Shown: piece by piece, positions 42,048-51,466 of the stretch | Layout of the letters: each line of letters opens with the position of its first letter | Numbering within the stretch: the stretch's first letter is position 1 | Source of the DNA: Serinicoccus kebangsaanensis | Lineage (GTDB): Bacteria; Actinomycetota; Actinomycetes; Actinomycetales; Dermatophilaceae | Direction of reading: 5' to 3' | DNA length: 64,000 nucleotides | NCBI RefSeq assembly: GCF_008919445.1 | Contig: NZ_VSLG01000003.1 | Coordinates: forward strand, 310,001-374,000 | Made by a program: the position numbers and the translations under genes | The notes under the pieces: model-generated | Seen by the model: the letters and a program-made list of their open reading frames with translations, nothing else | The model's database searches: none | Told to the model about the DNA's origin: nothing

Positions 42048-44729
42048 TCAGCGGTTCGGTATGCCGTCCGGCGCGCAGATGAAGTGCGCCACCAGCGCGG
42101 TCCAGCCGGTCTGGTGCGAGGCGCCGAGACCGCGGCCGTCGTCGCCGTGGAAGTACTCGCTGAAGGTCGGGTGGGCGTCCCAGAGCGGACCGGCGGGGTG
42201 GTGCCGGGGGGTGCTCGGCCGCCGCCCGTCCGGCCCCGGGCGGAAGAGCGACACCAGACGCTCCTCGACCTCGTGGGCCACCTGCTCCATACCCAGGGTG
42301 CGGCCCGAGCCGGTGGGGTACTCCACCTCGATCCCGACCCCGGCGCCCCGGCCGTAGATCCGCAGCGCGTCCAGCAGCAGCGCGTTGACCGGCAGCCAGA
42401 CCGGCCCGCGCCAGTTCGAGTTCCCGCCGAACATCCCCGAGTCGGACTCGCCCGGCACGTAGCGCAGCGACAGGCGGGCACCCTCGACCTCGACCTCCAC
42501 CCCGTCCCGGTGCGCCGCCGACAGCGACCGGATCCCGTGCGGGCTCAGGAACTCGCCCTCGTCCAGCAGCGGCCGCAGCAGCGCCTGCCACTGGTCGCGG
42601 GAGACCAGCGAGAGGGTGCGCAGGGCATGCCCCCGGTGGTTGGTGTGGATCAGCGCGTCGGCCAGCTCGGGCCGACGCTCGGTCCACCCCTGGAAGAAGT
42701 CGGTGAGGTCGGGCAGCTCGCCCGCCACCCAGTTCGGGACGATCGAGATCCCGGTGAGCGGGAGCAGACCGACCATGGACCGCACCGGCATCCGGTGCGC
42801 CGTGCCGTCCTCCCCCACCAGGACGTCGTGGAAGAACTCGTCCTCGCCGTCCCAGAGGGAGGTGTGGTGCGTGCCGAAGTCGTCCAGCGCCTCCGCGATC
42901 GACAGGAAGTGCACGAGGAACTTCGTCGACACCTCGTCCCAGGCCTTGTCCTCCCGCGCCAGCTCCGCCGACATCCGCAGCATCTTGAGGCAGAACATCC
43001 CCATCCAGGCGGTCGCGTCGGCCTGCTCCAGCCGCTGCCCGCCGGGCAGCGCCTCGCTGCGGTCGAAGAGCCCGACGTTGTCCATCCCGAGGAAGCCGCC
43101 CTCGAAGACGTTGGACCCCTCGGAGTCCTTGCGGTTCACCCACCACGGGAAGTTGAGCAGCATCTTGAGCACGATCCGCTGCAGGAAGTCGCGGTCGCGG
43201 CCCCCGTCGATGGCGTAGACCTGCCAGGCGGCCCACGGGTGCACCGGTGGGTTGACGTCGGAGAAGTTCCACTCGTAGGCCGCGAGCTGGCCGTTCGGGT
43301 TCATCACCCACTCGCGGCACATGAGCAGCAGCTGCCACTTGGCGAAGTACGGGTCGACATGGGCGATCGCGACGCAGTGGAAGGCGAGGTCCCACGTGGC
43401 GAACCAGGGGTACTCCCACTCGTCCGGCATCGAGATGACCTCGGCCAGGTTGACGTGCCGCCAGCGGGTGTTGCGCCCGGTCTGCCGGGTGTGCCGCTCC
43501 GGCGGCGGTGGCGGCTGACCCGGGTCGCCCTCGATCCAGCGCGGGATGTCGTAGAGGTAGAGCTGCTTGCCCCACTGCAGCCCGGCGAACGCCCGCCGGG
43601 CGATGAGCGCGTCCTGCTCGCTGGTGTCCTCGGGGATCACCGTGGCGTAGAACTCCTCGCACTCGCGGGACCGCACGGCGAGCACGTCGTCGAAGGAGGC
43701 GGCGGGTGAGGGGCTGCCGTCCAGGTCCGTGAGGCGCACCCGGACGGTCACGCTCTCGCCCGGGCCGACCTCGCCGAGGTCCCACCACAGGCCCACCTTG
43801 GTGCCGGTGCGCTCGGGGTTGCACGCGTCCGGCTGCGCGTGGACGACCGCCCGGTCCACCGCGTCCTTGGGGTATGCGCTCGCGCCCTCGGCCACGGCCT
43901 GCGCGCCGTAGAGGGTGGCGGCGTTGGTCTCGTTGTCGCAGAAGAGCAGGGTCGGCGCCACCCCCTCGGCCGACGATCCACGGCCGCCCTCACCGGTGAG
44001 CTGCAGCCGCCCCAGCACGCGGTGCTGCGCCAGCACCTCGGCATACCCCTCGCCGCTGTCGCCGGCCCACAGGCGCGGACGCCGGTCGTCCAGCCCCCAG
44101 CTCCACGTGTTGCGGAACCACAGCTGCGGCACGAGGTGCAGCGGCGCCGCCTCGGGGCCGTGGTTGGTGGCGGTGATCTCGACGCAGACGTCGCTGGGGC
44201 TGGCCTTGGCGTGGGTGACCCGGACGTCGAAGAACCGGTCCTCGGCGAGCACCCCGGTGTCACTGAGCTCGTACTCCTCGTCGTCGACGCCACGCTCGCC
44301 GTTCACCCGGACCAGCTCGTCGTACGGGAAGGCCGCCTGCGGGTAGCGGTAGAGCCACGTCGCGTAGCTGTGCGTGGGGGTCCCCTCGAGCGCCCACCAG
44401 TACTCCTTGACGTCCTCGCCGTGGTTGCCCTGCGGGTTGGTGAGCCCGAAGAGCCGCTCCTTGAGCCGGTCGTCGCGTCCGTTCCACAGCGCCAGGCCGA
44501 GGTTGAGGAAGCCGTCGACGTCGCACAGCCCGGCCAGACCGTCCTCGCCCCAGCGGTAGGCGCGGAGGTGGGCGTGGTCGAACGGCAGGTGGGCCCACGC
44601 GTCGCCGTCCGCGCTGTAGTCCTCCCGCACGGTGCCCCACTGGCGGGCCGAGACATAAGGCCCCCAGCGACGCCAGGCGGCGCGCGAGTCGTCGGAGTCG
44701 GCCAGCCGGTCGTGCTCTGCGGTGCTCAC
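42048..44729 (-). CDS. glucosidase, glycoside hydrolase family 63-like
   Basis: An 893-residue protein with the (alpha/alpha)6-barrel catalytic domain of GH63/MGH-like glucosidases in its second half ([75 protein letters not shown]). The acidic DWEYP...TWD and GPVW segments are typical active-site regions. No signal peptide, so it is intracellular. It probably hydrolyses an alpha-glucoside or glucosylated osmolyte (family inference; GH63 members include glucosylglycerate and mannosylglycerate hydrolases). GTG 44729 is the start. Monocistronic. Confidence 0.85.
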   Translation of the reverse strand: MSTAEHDRLADSDDSRAAWRRWGPYVSARQWGTVREDYSADGDAWAHLPFDHAHLRAYRWGEDGLAGLCDVDGFLNLGLALWNGRDDRLKERLFGLTNPQGNHGEDVKEYWWALEGTPTHSYATWLYRYPQAAFPYDELVRVNGERGVDDEEYELSDTGVLAEDRFFDVRVTHAKASPSDVCVEITATNHGPEAAPLHLVPQLWFRNTWSWGLDDRRPRLWAGDSGEGYAEVLAQHRVLGRLQLTGEGGRGSSAEGVAPTLLFCDNETNAATLYGAQAVAEGASAYPKDAVDRAVVHAQPDACNPERTGTKVGLWWDLGEVGPGESVTVRVRLTDLDGSPSPAASFDDVLAVRSRECEEFYATVIPEDTSEQDALIARRAFAGLQWGKQLYLYDIPRWIEGDPGQPPPPPERHTRQTGRNTRWRHVNLAEVISMPDEWEYPWFATWDLAFHCVAIAHVDPYFAKWQLLLMCREWVMNPNGQLAAYEWNFSDVNPPVHPWAAWQVYAIDGGRDRDFLQRIVLKMLLNFPWWVNRKDSEGSNVFEGGFLGMDNVGLFDRSEALPGGQRLEQADATAWMGMFCLKMLRMSAELAREDKAWDEVSTKFLVHFLSIAEALDDFGTHHTSLWDGEDEFFHDVLVGEDGTAHRMPVRSMVGLLPLTGISIVPNWVAGELPDLTDFFQGWTERRPELADALIHTNHRGHALRTLSLVSRDQWQALLRPLLDEGEFLSPHGIRSLSAAHRDGVEVEVEGARLSLRYVPGESDSGMFGGNSNWRGPVWLPVNALLLDALRIYGRGAGVGIEVEYPTGSGRTLGMEQVAHEVEERLVSLFRPGPDGRRPSTPRHHPAGPLWDAHPTFSEYFHGDDGRGLGASHQTGWTALVAHFICAPDGIPNR

Positions 44730-44747
44730 GGCGGCCAGGGTGCCACA

Positions 44748-45416
44748 TCAGCGGGTGGCGAGATCCCTGTCGCGCGTGCGCGTGCCGGCCAGCCAGTCGA
44801 GCCCCCACACGACCGCGGCCAGCGCGAGGGTGAGGGCCACGAGGGGCAGCAGCCCGAGGACGACCCCGCCCCACCCGGCGACCCGCGGGTCGAAGAGGTC
44901 GACCGGATAGCGGGCGAAGACCGGCGGGAAGACCACCGAGCGGAGCAGGGTCACCAGGGCGTACGCGATCGGGTAGGCGATCCACCACACGGCGTGGTGC
45001 CACGCGACCTGACGGTGCGGCCCGAAGGCGACCCAGTCGATGAGCATGCAGCCCGGCACCACCCAGTGGATGAGGAAGGCGGACCAGTTGAGCAGCGCCT
45101 GCTCCGGGTCGGCGACGACCAGCCCGGCGAACGGCAGCTCACCGCCGGCGAACATCCAGTGCGAGATGACGCCCACCAGCAGGATCGCCGTGGTGACCCC
45201 GCCGCGCAGCAGGGGCGCCGGTGCGTGCGAGGTGCGCCTGCGGACCGACCACGGCAGGGCGTACGCGAGGTAGCCGAGCACCAGCAGGTTGGTCTGGGTG
45301 GACAGGAAGGGCAGACCCCACGGCGCCGTCAGCAGGCCGGTGAGGCACGCCACCAGGGTCGTGCCCCGCCACAGTGCGGGGACGAGGAACCAGCGGGACG
45401 GCGCCGGGCCCGACAT
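44748..45416 (-). CDS. Pr6Pr family membrane protein
   Basis: A 222-residue protein with six predicted helices (RGTTLVACLTGLLTAPWG, TTAILLVGVISHWMFAGG, ALVTLLRSVVF and others). Motifs FLSTQTNLLVLGYLAYAL, NWSAFLIHWVVPGCMLIDWV and WHHAVWWIAYPIAYALV match the Pr6Pr/FAR-17a-like family of unknown function. ATG 45416 has TACGGT 7 nt upstream (45429-45424), compatible with a leaderless start. It is divergent from the SDR gene. Confidence 0.82.
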   Translation of the reverse strand: MSGPAPSRWFLVPALWRGTTLVACLTGLLTAPWGLPFLSTQTNLLVLGYLAYALPWSVRRRTSHAPAPLLRGGVTTAILLVGVISHWMFAGGELPFAGLVVADPEQALLNWSAFLIHWVVPGCMLIDWVAFGPHRQVAWHHAVWWIAYPIAYALVTLLRSVVFPPVFARYPVDLFDPRVAGWGGVVLGLLPLVALTLALAAVVWGLDWLAGTRTRDRDLATR

Positions 45417-45423
45417 GCGCTCC

Positions 45424-45429
45424 ACCGTA
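45424..45429 (-). promoter_or_regulatory. -10 box of the Pr6Pr gene (leaderless)
   Basis: TACGGT on the minus strand ends 7 nt before the ATG at 45416. Confidence 0.4.
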
Positions 45430-45485
45430 GCGGCCGGGTCGGCGTCGGGCTGCGCCCTGGGCACGACGACGCCCCGCAGGACGGT

Positions 45486-45491
45486 TAGCGT
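45486..45491 (+). promoter_or_regulatory. -10 box of the SDR gene (leaderless)
   Basis: TAGCGT ends 7 nt before ATG 45499. Confidence 0.45.
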
Positions 45492-45498
45492 GACCGGT

Positions 45499-46200
45499 AT
45501 GCCGCAACGAGATCTCACCGACCAGCGCGTCGCCGTCGTGGGCGCGACCGGGGCCCTGGGCTCGCGGGTGGCCCGCGGGCTGGCCGCGGGCGGGGCACGC
45601 CTGCTGCTCGTCGGACGGGACGAGCAGCGGCTGCAGCAGGTCGCGCAGGACCTCGGGGCCGGCGCCACCGTCGTGGGCGACCTCGGCGACGCCACGACGG
45701 GTGACCGGGTGGCCGAGACCGCTCGCGAGCAGCTGGGCGGGTTGGACGGTCTGGTCAACGCAGCCGGCATCGCCGCCTTCGGCCCGCTCGTGGACACCCC
45801 CGACGCGGTCGTCGAGGAGGTCTTCACGACCAACGTCGTCGGCCCGGCCTTCCTGCTGCGCAGGCTGCTGCCGTTGCTCCAGGAGACCGAGGGCTTCGTG
45901 GTCAACCTCAGCGCCATCCTGGCCGAACGGCCGATGGCGGGGATGGGTGCCTACTCCGCGAGCAAGGCGGCCCTCACCGCGCTGGACCGCTCGCTGGCGG
46001 GTGAGCTCCGGCGGGCCAAGGTGCGCGTGCTCGACGTCCGCCCCCCGCACACCGAGACCGGCCTGGTGGACCGTGCCATCCACGGCGAGGCACCCCGCCT
46101 GCCCGACGGCCTGTCGCCGGACGACGTCGCGGACCGGGTCGTCCGGGCCATCACCGAGGACGCCTCCGACCTCGGGTCGGACGACTTCCTGGAGGGCTGA
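45499..46200 (+). CDS. short-chain dehydrogenase/reductase
   Basis: A 233-residue classical SDR. Cofactor motif VGATGALGSRVARGL; the Arg in LLLVGRDEQR favours NADP(H). LVNAAGIAAFG, catalytic Ser in VVNLSAILAE, and the YxxxK pair in MGAYSASKAALTAL follow. It is cytosolic; the substrate is unknown. ATG 45499 is chosen because TAGCGT lies 7 nt before it; an in-frame GTG at 45490 is possible. The start codon lies inside a copy of the octamer GGTATGCC. Confidence 0.92.
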   Translation: MPQRDLTDQRVAVVGATGALGSRVARGLAAGGARLLLVGRDEQRLQQVAQDLGAGATVVGDLGDATTGDRVAETAREQLGGLDGLVNAAGIAAFGPLVDTPDAVVEEVFTTNVVGPAFLLRRLLPLLQETEGFVVNLSAILAERPMAGMGAYSASKAALTALDRSLAGELRRAKVRVLDVRPPHTETGLVDRAIHGEAPRLPDGLSPDDVADRVVRAITEDASDLGSDDFLEG

Positions 46201-46258
46201 GGCCGGCCCGGCCACGCGTCCGCGACACCGTCCATCCGCGCTGTGCCACACTGCGCCG

Positions 46259-47167
46259 ATGCGACGCGTGCTGGTGGTCGGAGCGGGAGTGGTCGGGCTG
46301 ACCTGCGCGATCCGGCTGCTGGAGGCGGGGCACCGTGTCGAGGTGCTGACCCGCGACCGCCCGGCGGAGACGACCTCGTCGGTGGCCGCGGCGCTGTGGT
46401 ACCCCTACCGCGCGCTCCCCCAGGACAGGGTCACCGCGTGGTCCCGCGCGACCTACGCGACGCTGAGCGACCTCGCCGCCGACCCGGCCACGGGCGTCAC
46501 GATGCGACCCGGGACCGAGCTGCTCCGCGAGGCCCGACCCGACCCCTGGTGGGCCGGCGCCGTCCCGGACCTGGTCCACGTCGACGGCCTCGACGGGTAT
46601 GCCGGTGGCTGGCGCTTCACCGCCCCGGTCGCGGAGATGGGGGTGCACCTGCGCTGGCTCGAGGGGCGCCTGGCGGAGCTCGGCGGCACCGTGACCCGGA
46701 CCAGCCTGTCCCGCCTCCCGGAGGGTGAGGGCCTGGTCGTCAACGCCTCCGGGCTGGGAGCGCACGAGCTGGCCGCCGACCCGACCGTGACCCCGGTCCG
46801 CGGGCAGGTGGTGGTCGTCGAGCAGGTGGGGCTGGGCGAGTGGTGGCTGGACCCCGGCGCCCCCGGTGGACCGACCTACGTCGTGCCGCGCTCGCACGAC
46901 ATCGTGCTCGGCGGCACCGACCAGCCCGGCGAGACCGGCCGCGACCCCGACCCCGCCGTCGCCGACGACATCCGCGCCCGCGCGGCAGAGCTGGTGCCCG
47001 CGCTGGCGGGCGCGCGGGTGCTCCGGCACGCCGTGGGGCTGCGGCCGGTGCGCCCGCAGGTGCGGGTGGAGCGTGCGGGCGAGGTCATCCACTGCTACGG
47101 CCACGGCGGCGCGGGGGTGACCCTCAGCTGGGGCTGCGCCGACGAGGTCGTGGAGCTGGCCGGATGA
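46259..47167 (+). CDS. FAD-dependent oxidoreductase, D-amino-acid-oxidase-like (DAO)
   Basis: A 302-residue flavoprotein. Rossmann motif RRVLVVGAGVVGLTCAIRLLEAGH, SSVAAALWYPYRALP, GLVVNASGLGAHELAAD, TPVRGQVVVVEQ, YVVPRSHDIVLGGTDQPGE, LRPVRPQVRVER and YGHGGAGVTLSWG. These match D-amino acid oxidase/DAO family proteins; the Arg in LRPVRP corresponds to the substrate-carboxylate Arg of DAAO. It probably oxidises a D-amino acid with O2, making an imino acid and peroxide. The histidine phosphatase gene overlaps its stop (ATGA). Confidence 0.9.
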   Translation: MRRVLVVGAGVVGLTCAIRLLEAGHRVEVLTRDRPAETTSSVAAALWYPYRALPQDRVTAWSRATYATLSDLAADPATGVTMRPGTELLREARPDPWWAGAVPDLVHVDGLDGYAGGWRFTAPVAEMGVHLRWLEGRLAELGGTVTRTSLSRLPEGEGLVVNASGLGAHELAADPTVTPVRGQVVVVEQVGLGEWWLDPGAPGGPTYVVPRSHDIVLGGTDQPGETGRDPDPAVADDIRARAAELVPALAGARVLRHAVGLRPVRPQVRVERAGEVIHCYGHGGAGVTLSWGCADEVVELAG

Positions 47168-47763
47168 GCGACCTGCAGTGCCCGGCCCGGATCCTGCTGA
47201 TCCGCCACGCCGAGGCGACCTACGAGGCACCGGTGACGACCGGGTCCGGCGGCACGCTCAGCGCCCGGGGCCGGCAGCAGGCCCGGGAGGCCGCGTCACA
47301 CCTGCAGCAGGAGAGGGTGGTCCACGTCTACTCCTCGATGCTGGCCCGTGCCGTGCAGACGTCCGAGCTCGTGGCGCAACGGCTGGGGGTGGAGGTGACG
47401 GCCCGTGAGGGCCTGGAGGAGTTCGACCCGGGCGTCCACCTCGGCAGCCCGCACGACTCCGGCTGGGCCGGGGCGACGATGCAGGCGTGGGCCGCGGGAG
47501 ACCTGGACGCCCGGTGGGAGGGCGGCGAGAGCGCCCGCGAGATCGCGACGCGCGTCACGGTGGTGCTCGAGGAGGTGGCCGACCTGCACCGCGGCGAGAC
47601 CGTCGTGGTGGTGGCCCACGGTGGCGCGATCCTGGCGACGCTGGCGTCGCTGGGGCGACCGGACCTCGCCACCGACCTCTCGCCCTGCGCGGGCGTGATC
47701 CTGGAGCGGGACGGCGACGGCTGGCGGCATACCCCCGGCGGACCCGGACCAACGTCGGGATAG
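47164..47763 (+). CDS. histidine phosphatase family protein
   Basis: A 199-residue phosphoglycerate-mutase-like protein. Catalytic His in ILLIRHAEATYE, Arg in YSSMLARAVQTSELVA, Glu in EGLEEFDPG, and second His in VVVVAHGGAILATLASL. The substrate is unknown; SixA/CobC/PhoE-like hydrolases are options. ATG 47164 overlaps the amino-acid-oxidase-like stop. The TAG stop lies inside the arm of a large palindrome that ends the transcript. Confidence 0.92.
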   Translation: MSDLQCPARILLIRHAEATYEAPVTTGSGGTLSARGRQQAREAASHLQQERVVHVYSSMLARAVQTSELVAQRLGVEVTAREGLEEFDPGVHLGSPHDSGWAGATMQAWAAGDLDARWEGGESAREIATRVTVVLEEVADLHRGETVVVVAHGGAILATLASLGRPDLATDLSPCAGVILERDGDGWRHTPGGPGPTSG

Positions 47764-47809
47764 CACAACCTCCATCGGCGAACTTCCCGATGAGGGTTGT
47801 GCTATCCCG
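47756..47809. terminator. 23-bp-stem palindrome between convergent genes
   Basis: Left arm 47756-47778 (starting CGGGATAGCACAACC) and right arm 47787-47809 (ending GGTTGTGCTATCCCG) pair over 23 bp with two mismatches and an 8-nt loop. It contains the stop codon of the phosphatase gene and lies before the hflX stop. It is a probable bidirectional terminator, but the A/T-containing arm sequence and lack of T-run are atypical. Confidence 0.6.
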
Positions 47810-47836
47810 TGGTCACTCCGCGAGGGGGCCGGTGGC

Positions 47837-49387
47837 TCAGACGGCGTAGCTGCCGAGGTGACCGTGCAGGTCGGGGTCCACCTTGGCCTCGACCCGGGTC
47901 CCCTCCGGGGTGTGCTCCTCGCGCAGGATCTCGCCCTCGTCGTAGAGCCGCGCGACCAGGTCGCCCCGGTCGTAGGGCAGCAGCACGTCGACCAGGATCT
48001 CCGGGCGCGGGAGCGCAGCCTCGACCGCCGCCAGCAGCTCCGGGACGCCCTCGCCCGTCTTGGCGGAGACGATGACGACGCGCGGGTAGGCCCGGCGCAA
48101 CCGGTCCAGCACCTCGGGGTCGGCCAGGTCGGCCTTGTTCACCGCGATCACCTCGGGCAGCTTCAGGGCCGCACCCTGCTCGATCTCCGCGAGCACCGCG
48201 TGCACCGCGTCGACCTGACCCTCCGGGTCCGGGTGGGACCCGTCGACGACGTGCAGCAGCACGTCCGCCTCCGCGGCCTCCTCCAGCGTCGACCGGAAGG
48301 CCTCGACCAGCTGGTGCGGCAGCCGCTTCACGAAACCGACGGTGTCGGACAAGGTGTAGCTGCGGCCCTCCTCGCTCTCGGTGCGCCGCACCGTGGGGTC
48401 CAGCGTGGCGAAGAGCTGGTTCTGCACCAGCACCCCGGCGCCGGTGAGCCGGTTGAGCAGCGAGGACTTGCCGGCGTTGGTGTAGCCGACGATCGCCACG
48501 CTGGGCACGCGGTTGCTGCGGCGCGAGGACCGCTTGGTGTCCCGCACCGTCCGCATCGCGGCGATCTCGCGGCGCAGCTTGGCGATGCGGGTGTTGATCC
48601 GGCGCCGGTCCAGCTCGATCTTGGTCTCACCCGGGCCTCGGGAGCCGATGCCCTCACCGCCGGCGACCCGCCCACCGGCCTGCCGCGACATCGACTCGCC
48701 CCACCCGCGCAGGCGCGGCAGGAGGTACTGCAGCTGGGCCAGCTCGACCTGGGCGCGGCCCTCCTTGCTCTTGGCGTGCTGGGCGAAGATGTCCAGGATG
48801 AGCGCGGTGCGGTCGATGACCTTGACCTTGACGACGTCCTCCAGGGCACGTCGCTGGGACGGGCCGAGCTCGCCGTCGCAGACGACGGTGTCGGCGCCCT
48901 CGGCGGCGACGATCTCGCGCAGCTCGGCGGCCTTGCCGGAGCCGAGGTAGGTCGCCGGGTCCGGCTTCTGCCGCCGCTGGATGACGCCCTCCAGCACCGT
49001 GGAGCCGGCGGTCTCGGCCAGCGCGGCGAGCTCGCGCAGCGAGTTCTCCGCGTCCGCGAGCGTGGTCTGCCCGTTGTCCTCCCAGACGGCGGCGAGCACG
49101 ACCCGCTCCAGCCGGAGCTGGCGGTACTCGACCTCGGTGACGTCCTCGAGCTCGGTGGACAGCCCGGCGACGCGCCGCAGCGCGGCCCGCTCCTCCCGGT
49201 CCAGCTGGTCCCCGTCGACGGAGCCTGCGCGCGAGACCACGGAGTCCGGGTCGGAGCCGGAGTGCCCGCCCCAGCTGCCCCAGTCGCCTTCGCGCAGGTC
49301 GATCTCGGTCTCCTCGGTGAGCGCCTCGGCGCGTCGGTCGAGCAGCTGGTTGCGCTTCGCGGTGGTCTCGTCGTGCGGCTGGGCCAT
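47837..49387 (-). CDS. hflX: ribosome-associated GTPase HflX
   Basis: A 516-residue GTPase. The N-terminal HflX domain includes DPATYLGSGKAAELREIV, GPSQRRALEDVVKVKVIDRTALILDIFAQHAKSKEG and the GRVAGGEGIGSRGPGETKIEL linker. The G domain has P-loop GYTNAGKSSLLNRL, DTVGFVKRLPHQL, and NKAD. It splits stalled 70S/100S ribosomes in heat or other stress (family knowledge). ATG 49387 has a GAAGGAG ribosome-binding site. Actinobacterial N-terminal extension of about 80 residues. Confidence 0.95.
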   Translation of the reverse strand: MAQPHDETTAKRNQLLDRRAEALTEETEIDLREGDWGSWGGHSGSDPDSVVSRAGSVDGDQLDREERAALRRVAGLSTELEDVTEVEYRQLRLERVVLAAVWEDNGQTTLADAENSLRELAALAETAGSTVLEGVIQRRQKPDPATYLGSGKAAELREIVAAEGADTVVCDGELGPSQRRALEDVVKVKVIDRTALILDIFAQHAKSKEGRAQVELAQLQYLLPRLRGWGESMSRQAGGRVAGGEGIGSRGPGETKIELDRRRINTRIAKLRREIAAMRTVRDTKRSSRRSNRVPSVAIVGYTNAGKSSLLNRLTGAGVLVQNQLFATLDPTVRRTESEEGRSYTLSDTVGFVKRLPHQLVEAFRSTLEEAAEADVLLHVVDGSHPDPEGQVDAVHAVLAEIEQGAALKLPEVIAVNKADLADPEVLDRLRRAYPRVVIVSAKTGEGVPELLAAVEAALPRPEILVDVLLPYDRGDLVARLYDEGEILREEHTPEGTRVEAKVDPDLHGHLGSYAV

Positions 49388-49504
49388 GATCTCCTTCGTC
49401 CGGCGGTATGCCTGCGCCGGCGTGTGCTGTCGCTCGGCCGGGCGGTCCGCCTCAGCCTCTCACTGGTGCAACGCCGGGAGCCAGCGATTTGTTGCCGGGC
49501 CGGG

Positions 49505-49933
49505 TCACATCGTCAGGTCGGCGTAGCGGTAGCGCGTGGGCGTGAAGGTGAGCCGCTCCTCCGGCCCGAGGCTCTCCGCGGCGAACGCCAGGTAGCCCTC
49601 CAGCGCCTCGCCGCTCAGGTAGCGCGCGGCGATCGCCCGCGACTCCTTCGCCGTGGCCGGGGCCCGGTCGGTGAGCTCCAGGTCGACCGACACGAACCGG
49701 GTCCGCGGGCTGACGGTGTGGACCACGAGCGTCGCCGCTCCCGATGCGGCCAGCAGCCGGGCCTTGCGCGTCGTGGCGGACGTCACCAGCCACACCGCAC
49801 CGTCCGGCTCCACGGCATACCAGAGCGGGGTCGCCGCGGGCGGGCCACCGTCGGCGGAGACCGCCAGCACCCCGACGTGCGGCTCGGCCAGGAACGCCCG
49901 CGCCGCCTCCTCGTCGAACGTCTCCTCATCCAT
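49505..49933 (-). CDS. pyridoxamine 5'-phosphate oxidase family (split-barrel flavin) protein
   Basis: A 142-residue split-barrel protein. Pattern: FLAEPHVGVLAVSADGGPPAATPLWYAVEPDG, VWLVTSATTRKARLLAASG, FVSVDLELTD. This resembles F420- or FMN-binding PPOX-like proteins with a 'PxxTPLWY' strand. ATG 49933 is chosen because TAGCGT lies 7 nt before it (49946-49941). Probably a small reductase or cofactor-binding protein; the substrate is unknown. Confidence 0.82.
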   Translation of the reverse strand: MDEETFDEEAARAFLAEPHVGVLAVSADGGPPAATPLWYAVEPDGAVWLVTSATTRKARLLAASGAATLVVHTVSPRTRFVSVDLELTDRAPATAKESRAIAARYLSGEALEGYLAFAAESLGPEERLTFTPTRYRYADLTM

Positions 49934-49940
49934 GACCAGC

Positions 49941-49946
49941 ACGCTA
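49941..49946 (-). promoter_or_regulatory. -10 box of the PPOX gene (leaderless)
   Basis: TAGCGT on the minus strand ends 7 nt before the ATG at 49933. Confidence 0.4.
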
Positions 49947-49987
49947 GCGGGGGCCACCGACAGGCCGTCCGGACCCGGCTCCGCGCC

Positions 49988-49993
49988 TAGACT
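49988..49993 (+). promoter_or_regulatory. -10 box of the RsmC-like gene (leaderless)
   Basis: TAGACT, a near-consensus actinobacterial -10, ends 7 nt before ATG 50001. Confidence 0.45.
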
Positions 49994-50000
49994 GGCGTCG

Positions 50001-50624
50001 ATGTCGACCGACCACTACTTCTCCGCGCAGCCGGCCTCCGACGACGACGTGCGGCAGCTGCGGGTCCGGCTGGCCGGCCAGGACGCCGAGGTCGTGACCG
50101 CAGCCGGCATCTTCTCCCCCGACGGGATCGACAAGGGCACCCGCGTGCTGCTCGACCACGCACCGGCCCCACCGTCCTCCGGCACCTTCCTCGACCTGGG
50201 CTGCGGGTGGGGGCCGCTGGCGCTCACCCTCGCGCGGGAGGCACCGGAGGCCTCGGTGCACGCCGTGGACGTCAACGAGCGCGCCCTCGACCTGGCCCGG
50301 CGCAACGCCGCCGCGCTGGGCTGCCGCGGGATCCGCGTCGACCGGCCGCAGGACGTCGACCCGGCCACCCGGTTCGACCTGATCTGGTCCAACCCCCCGA
50401 TCCGGGTCGGCAAGCAGGCGCTGCACGAGCTGCTCCTCACCTGGCTGCCCCGGCTCGCCGAGCACGACGCCGCCGCGGCCTACCTCGTCGTGCAGAAGAA
50501 CCTCGGTGCCGACTCGCTGCAGACCTGGCTCGAGGCCTCCTTGCCGCCGGCCGTCGGACCGGTCCGCGTCGACCGGGAGGCGAGCAGCAAGGGCTTCCGG
50601 GTGCTCCGGGTCGCCCGCGGCTGA
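50001..50624 (+). CDS. class I SAM-dependent methyltransferase, RsmC-like
   Basis: A 207-residue methyltransferase-small domain protein. YFSAQPASD and VVTAAGIFSPDGIDKGTRVLL match the RsmC/RlmG C-terminal domain. SAM motif I FLDLGCGWGPLALTLA, acidic motif II HAVDVNERALDLARRN, and catalytic SNPPIRVGKQALHELL (NPPF/Y-type motif of N2-guanine methyltransferases). It probably modifies G1207 of 16S rRNA or a similar guanine. It is a single-domain form, shorter than E. coli RsmC. Confidence 0.9.
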   Translation: MSTDHYFSAQPASDDDVRQLRVRLAGQDAEVVTAAGIFSPDGIDKGTRVLLDHAPAPPSSGTFLDLGCGWGPLALTLAREAPEASVHAVDVNERALDLARRNAAALGCRGIRVDRPQDVDPATRFDLIWSNPPIRVGKQALHELLLTWLPRLAEHDAAAAYLVVQKNLGADSLQTWLEASLPPAVGPVRVDREASSKGFRVLRVARG

Positions 50625-50683
50625 GCCCGACCGCACGCGGGTCAGCAGGTGCGACCGGGGCACCGCCGTGGGACGCTCCCGGT

Positions 50684-51466
50684 ATGCGCGTGCTCGTCAC
50701 CGGGGCCGCGGGAGACGTGGGCTCCCGCGTGGCCGCCTCCCTGTCCGAGTCCGGGCACGAGGTGGTCCGGGCGTCCCGGCGCACCGGCGTCGACCTGGTC
50801 ACCGGCGCGGGCCTGGACGCGGCGGTCGAGGGTGCGGACGCCGTCGTGCACGCCGCGAGCTCGGACCGGTCCCCGCGACAGGTGGAGGTCGACGGCCTGC
50901 GACGGCTGACCGGGACGATCCGGCGGTCCGGGCGGCCGGTGCACGTCGTCACGGTCTCCATCGTCGGCTGCGACCGCATCGCTTTCCCCTACTACCGGGT
51001 GAAGGCCGAGGCCGAGCGGGTGCTCGAGGCCTCCGGTGTGCCGGGGACCGTCGTGCGGGCCACCCAGTTCCACTCCCTGGCCGCTTATTTCGCCCAGCTC
51101 CTGCAGGTGCGCCGGCTCGCCTTCACGATCGGCTCGATGCGCATCCAACCGGTGGACGTGGAGTGGGTCGCCCAGCGCCTGGCCGGGCACGCCGTCGGCC
51201 CGGCACCGGAGGGCTTCCACCGCGCCCAGGACCTGGCCGGGCCGACCGTCTACGACCTGCACGACCTGACCCGGCTGCTCGCCGAGCACGCCGGCACCCC
51301 TGCCCCCCGCGTGCTGCGCATCCCACCGGTCCTGCCCGCCCTGCGCGACGTCTCGCAGGGACGCGTGCTCGCCGGCGTGGACGCGCTCACCGGCGGGCGG
51401 TCCTTCGAGGAGTGGCTGGCGCAGCAGCCGACCGTGCTGCCGCGTCAGCGCCGGGTCCCCGGCTGA
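50684..51466 (+). CDS. NAD(P)-binding NmrA/NAD-epimerase-like protein
   Basis: A 260-residue Rossmann protein. Cofactor motif RVLVTGAAGDVGSRVAASL, then AVVHAASSDRSPRQVEVDG, VHVVTVSIVGCDRIAFPYYRVKAEAERVLEASG, TVVRATQFHSLAAYF. It retains the YxxxK arrangement (YYRVK) of extended SDRs but is most like the atypical NmrA-type family. The last ~80 residues form the substrate domain. It is a redox sensor or reductase of unknown substrate. Its 3' end overlaps the convergent antiporter gene by 22 bp. Confidence 0.87.
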   Translation: MRVLVTGAAGDVGSRVAASLSESGHEVVRASRRTGVDLVTGAGLDAAVEGADAVVHAASSDRSPRQVEVDGLRRLTGTIRRSGRPVHVVTVSIVGCDRIAFPYYRVKAEAERVLEASGVPGTVVRATQFHSLAAYFAQLLQVRRLAFTIGSMRIQPVDVEWVAQRLAGHAVGPAPEGFHRAQDLAGPTVYDLHDLTRLLAEHAGTPAPRVLRIPPVLPALRDVSQGRVLAGVDALTGGRSFEEWLAQQPTVLPRQRRVPG

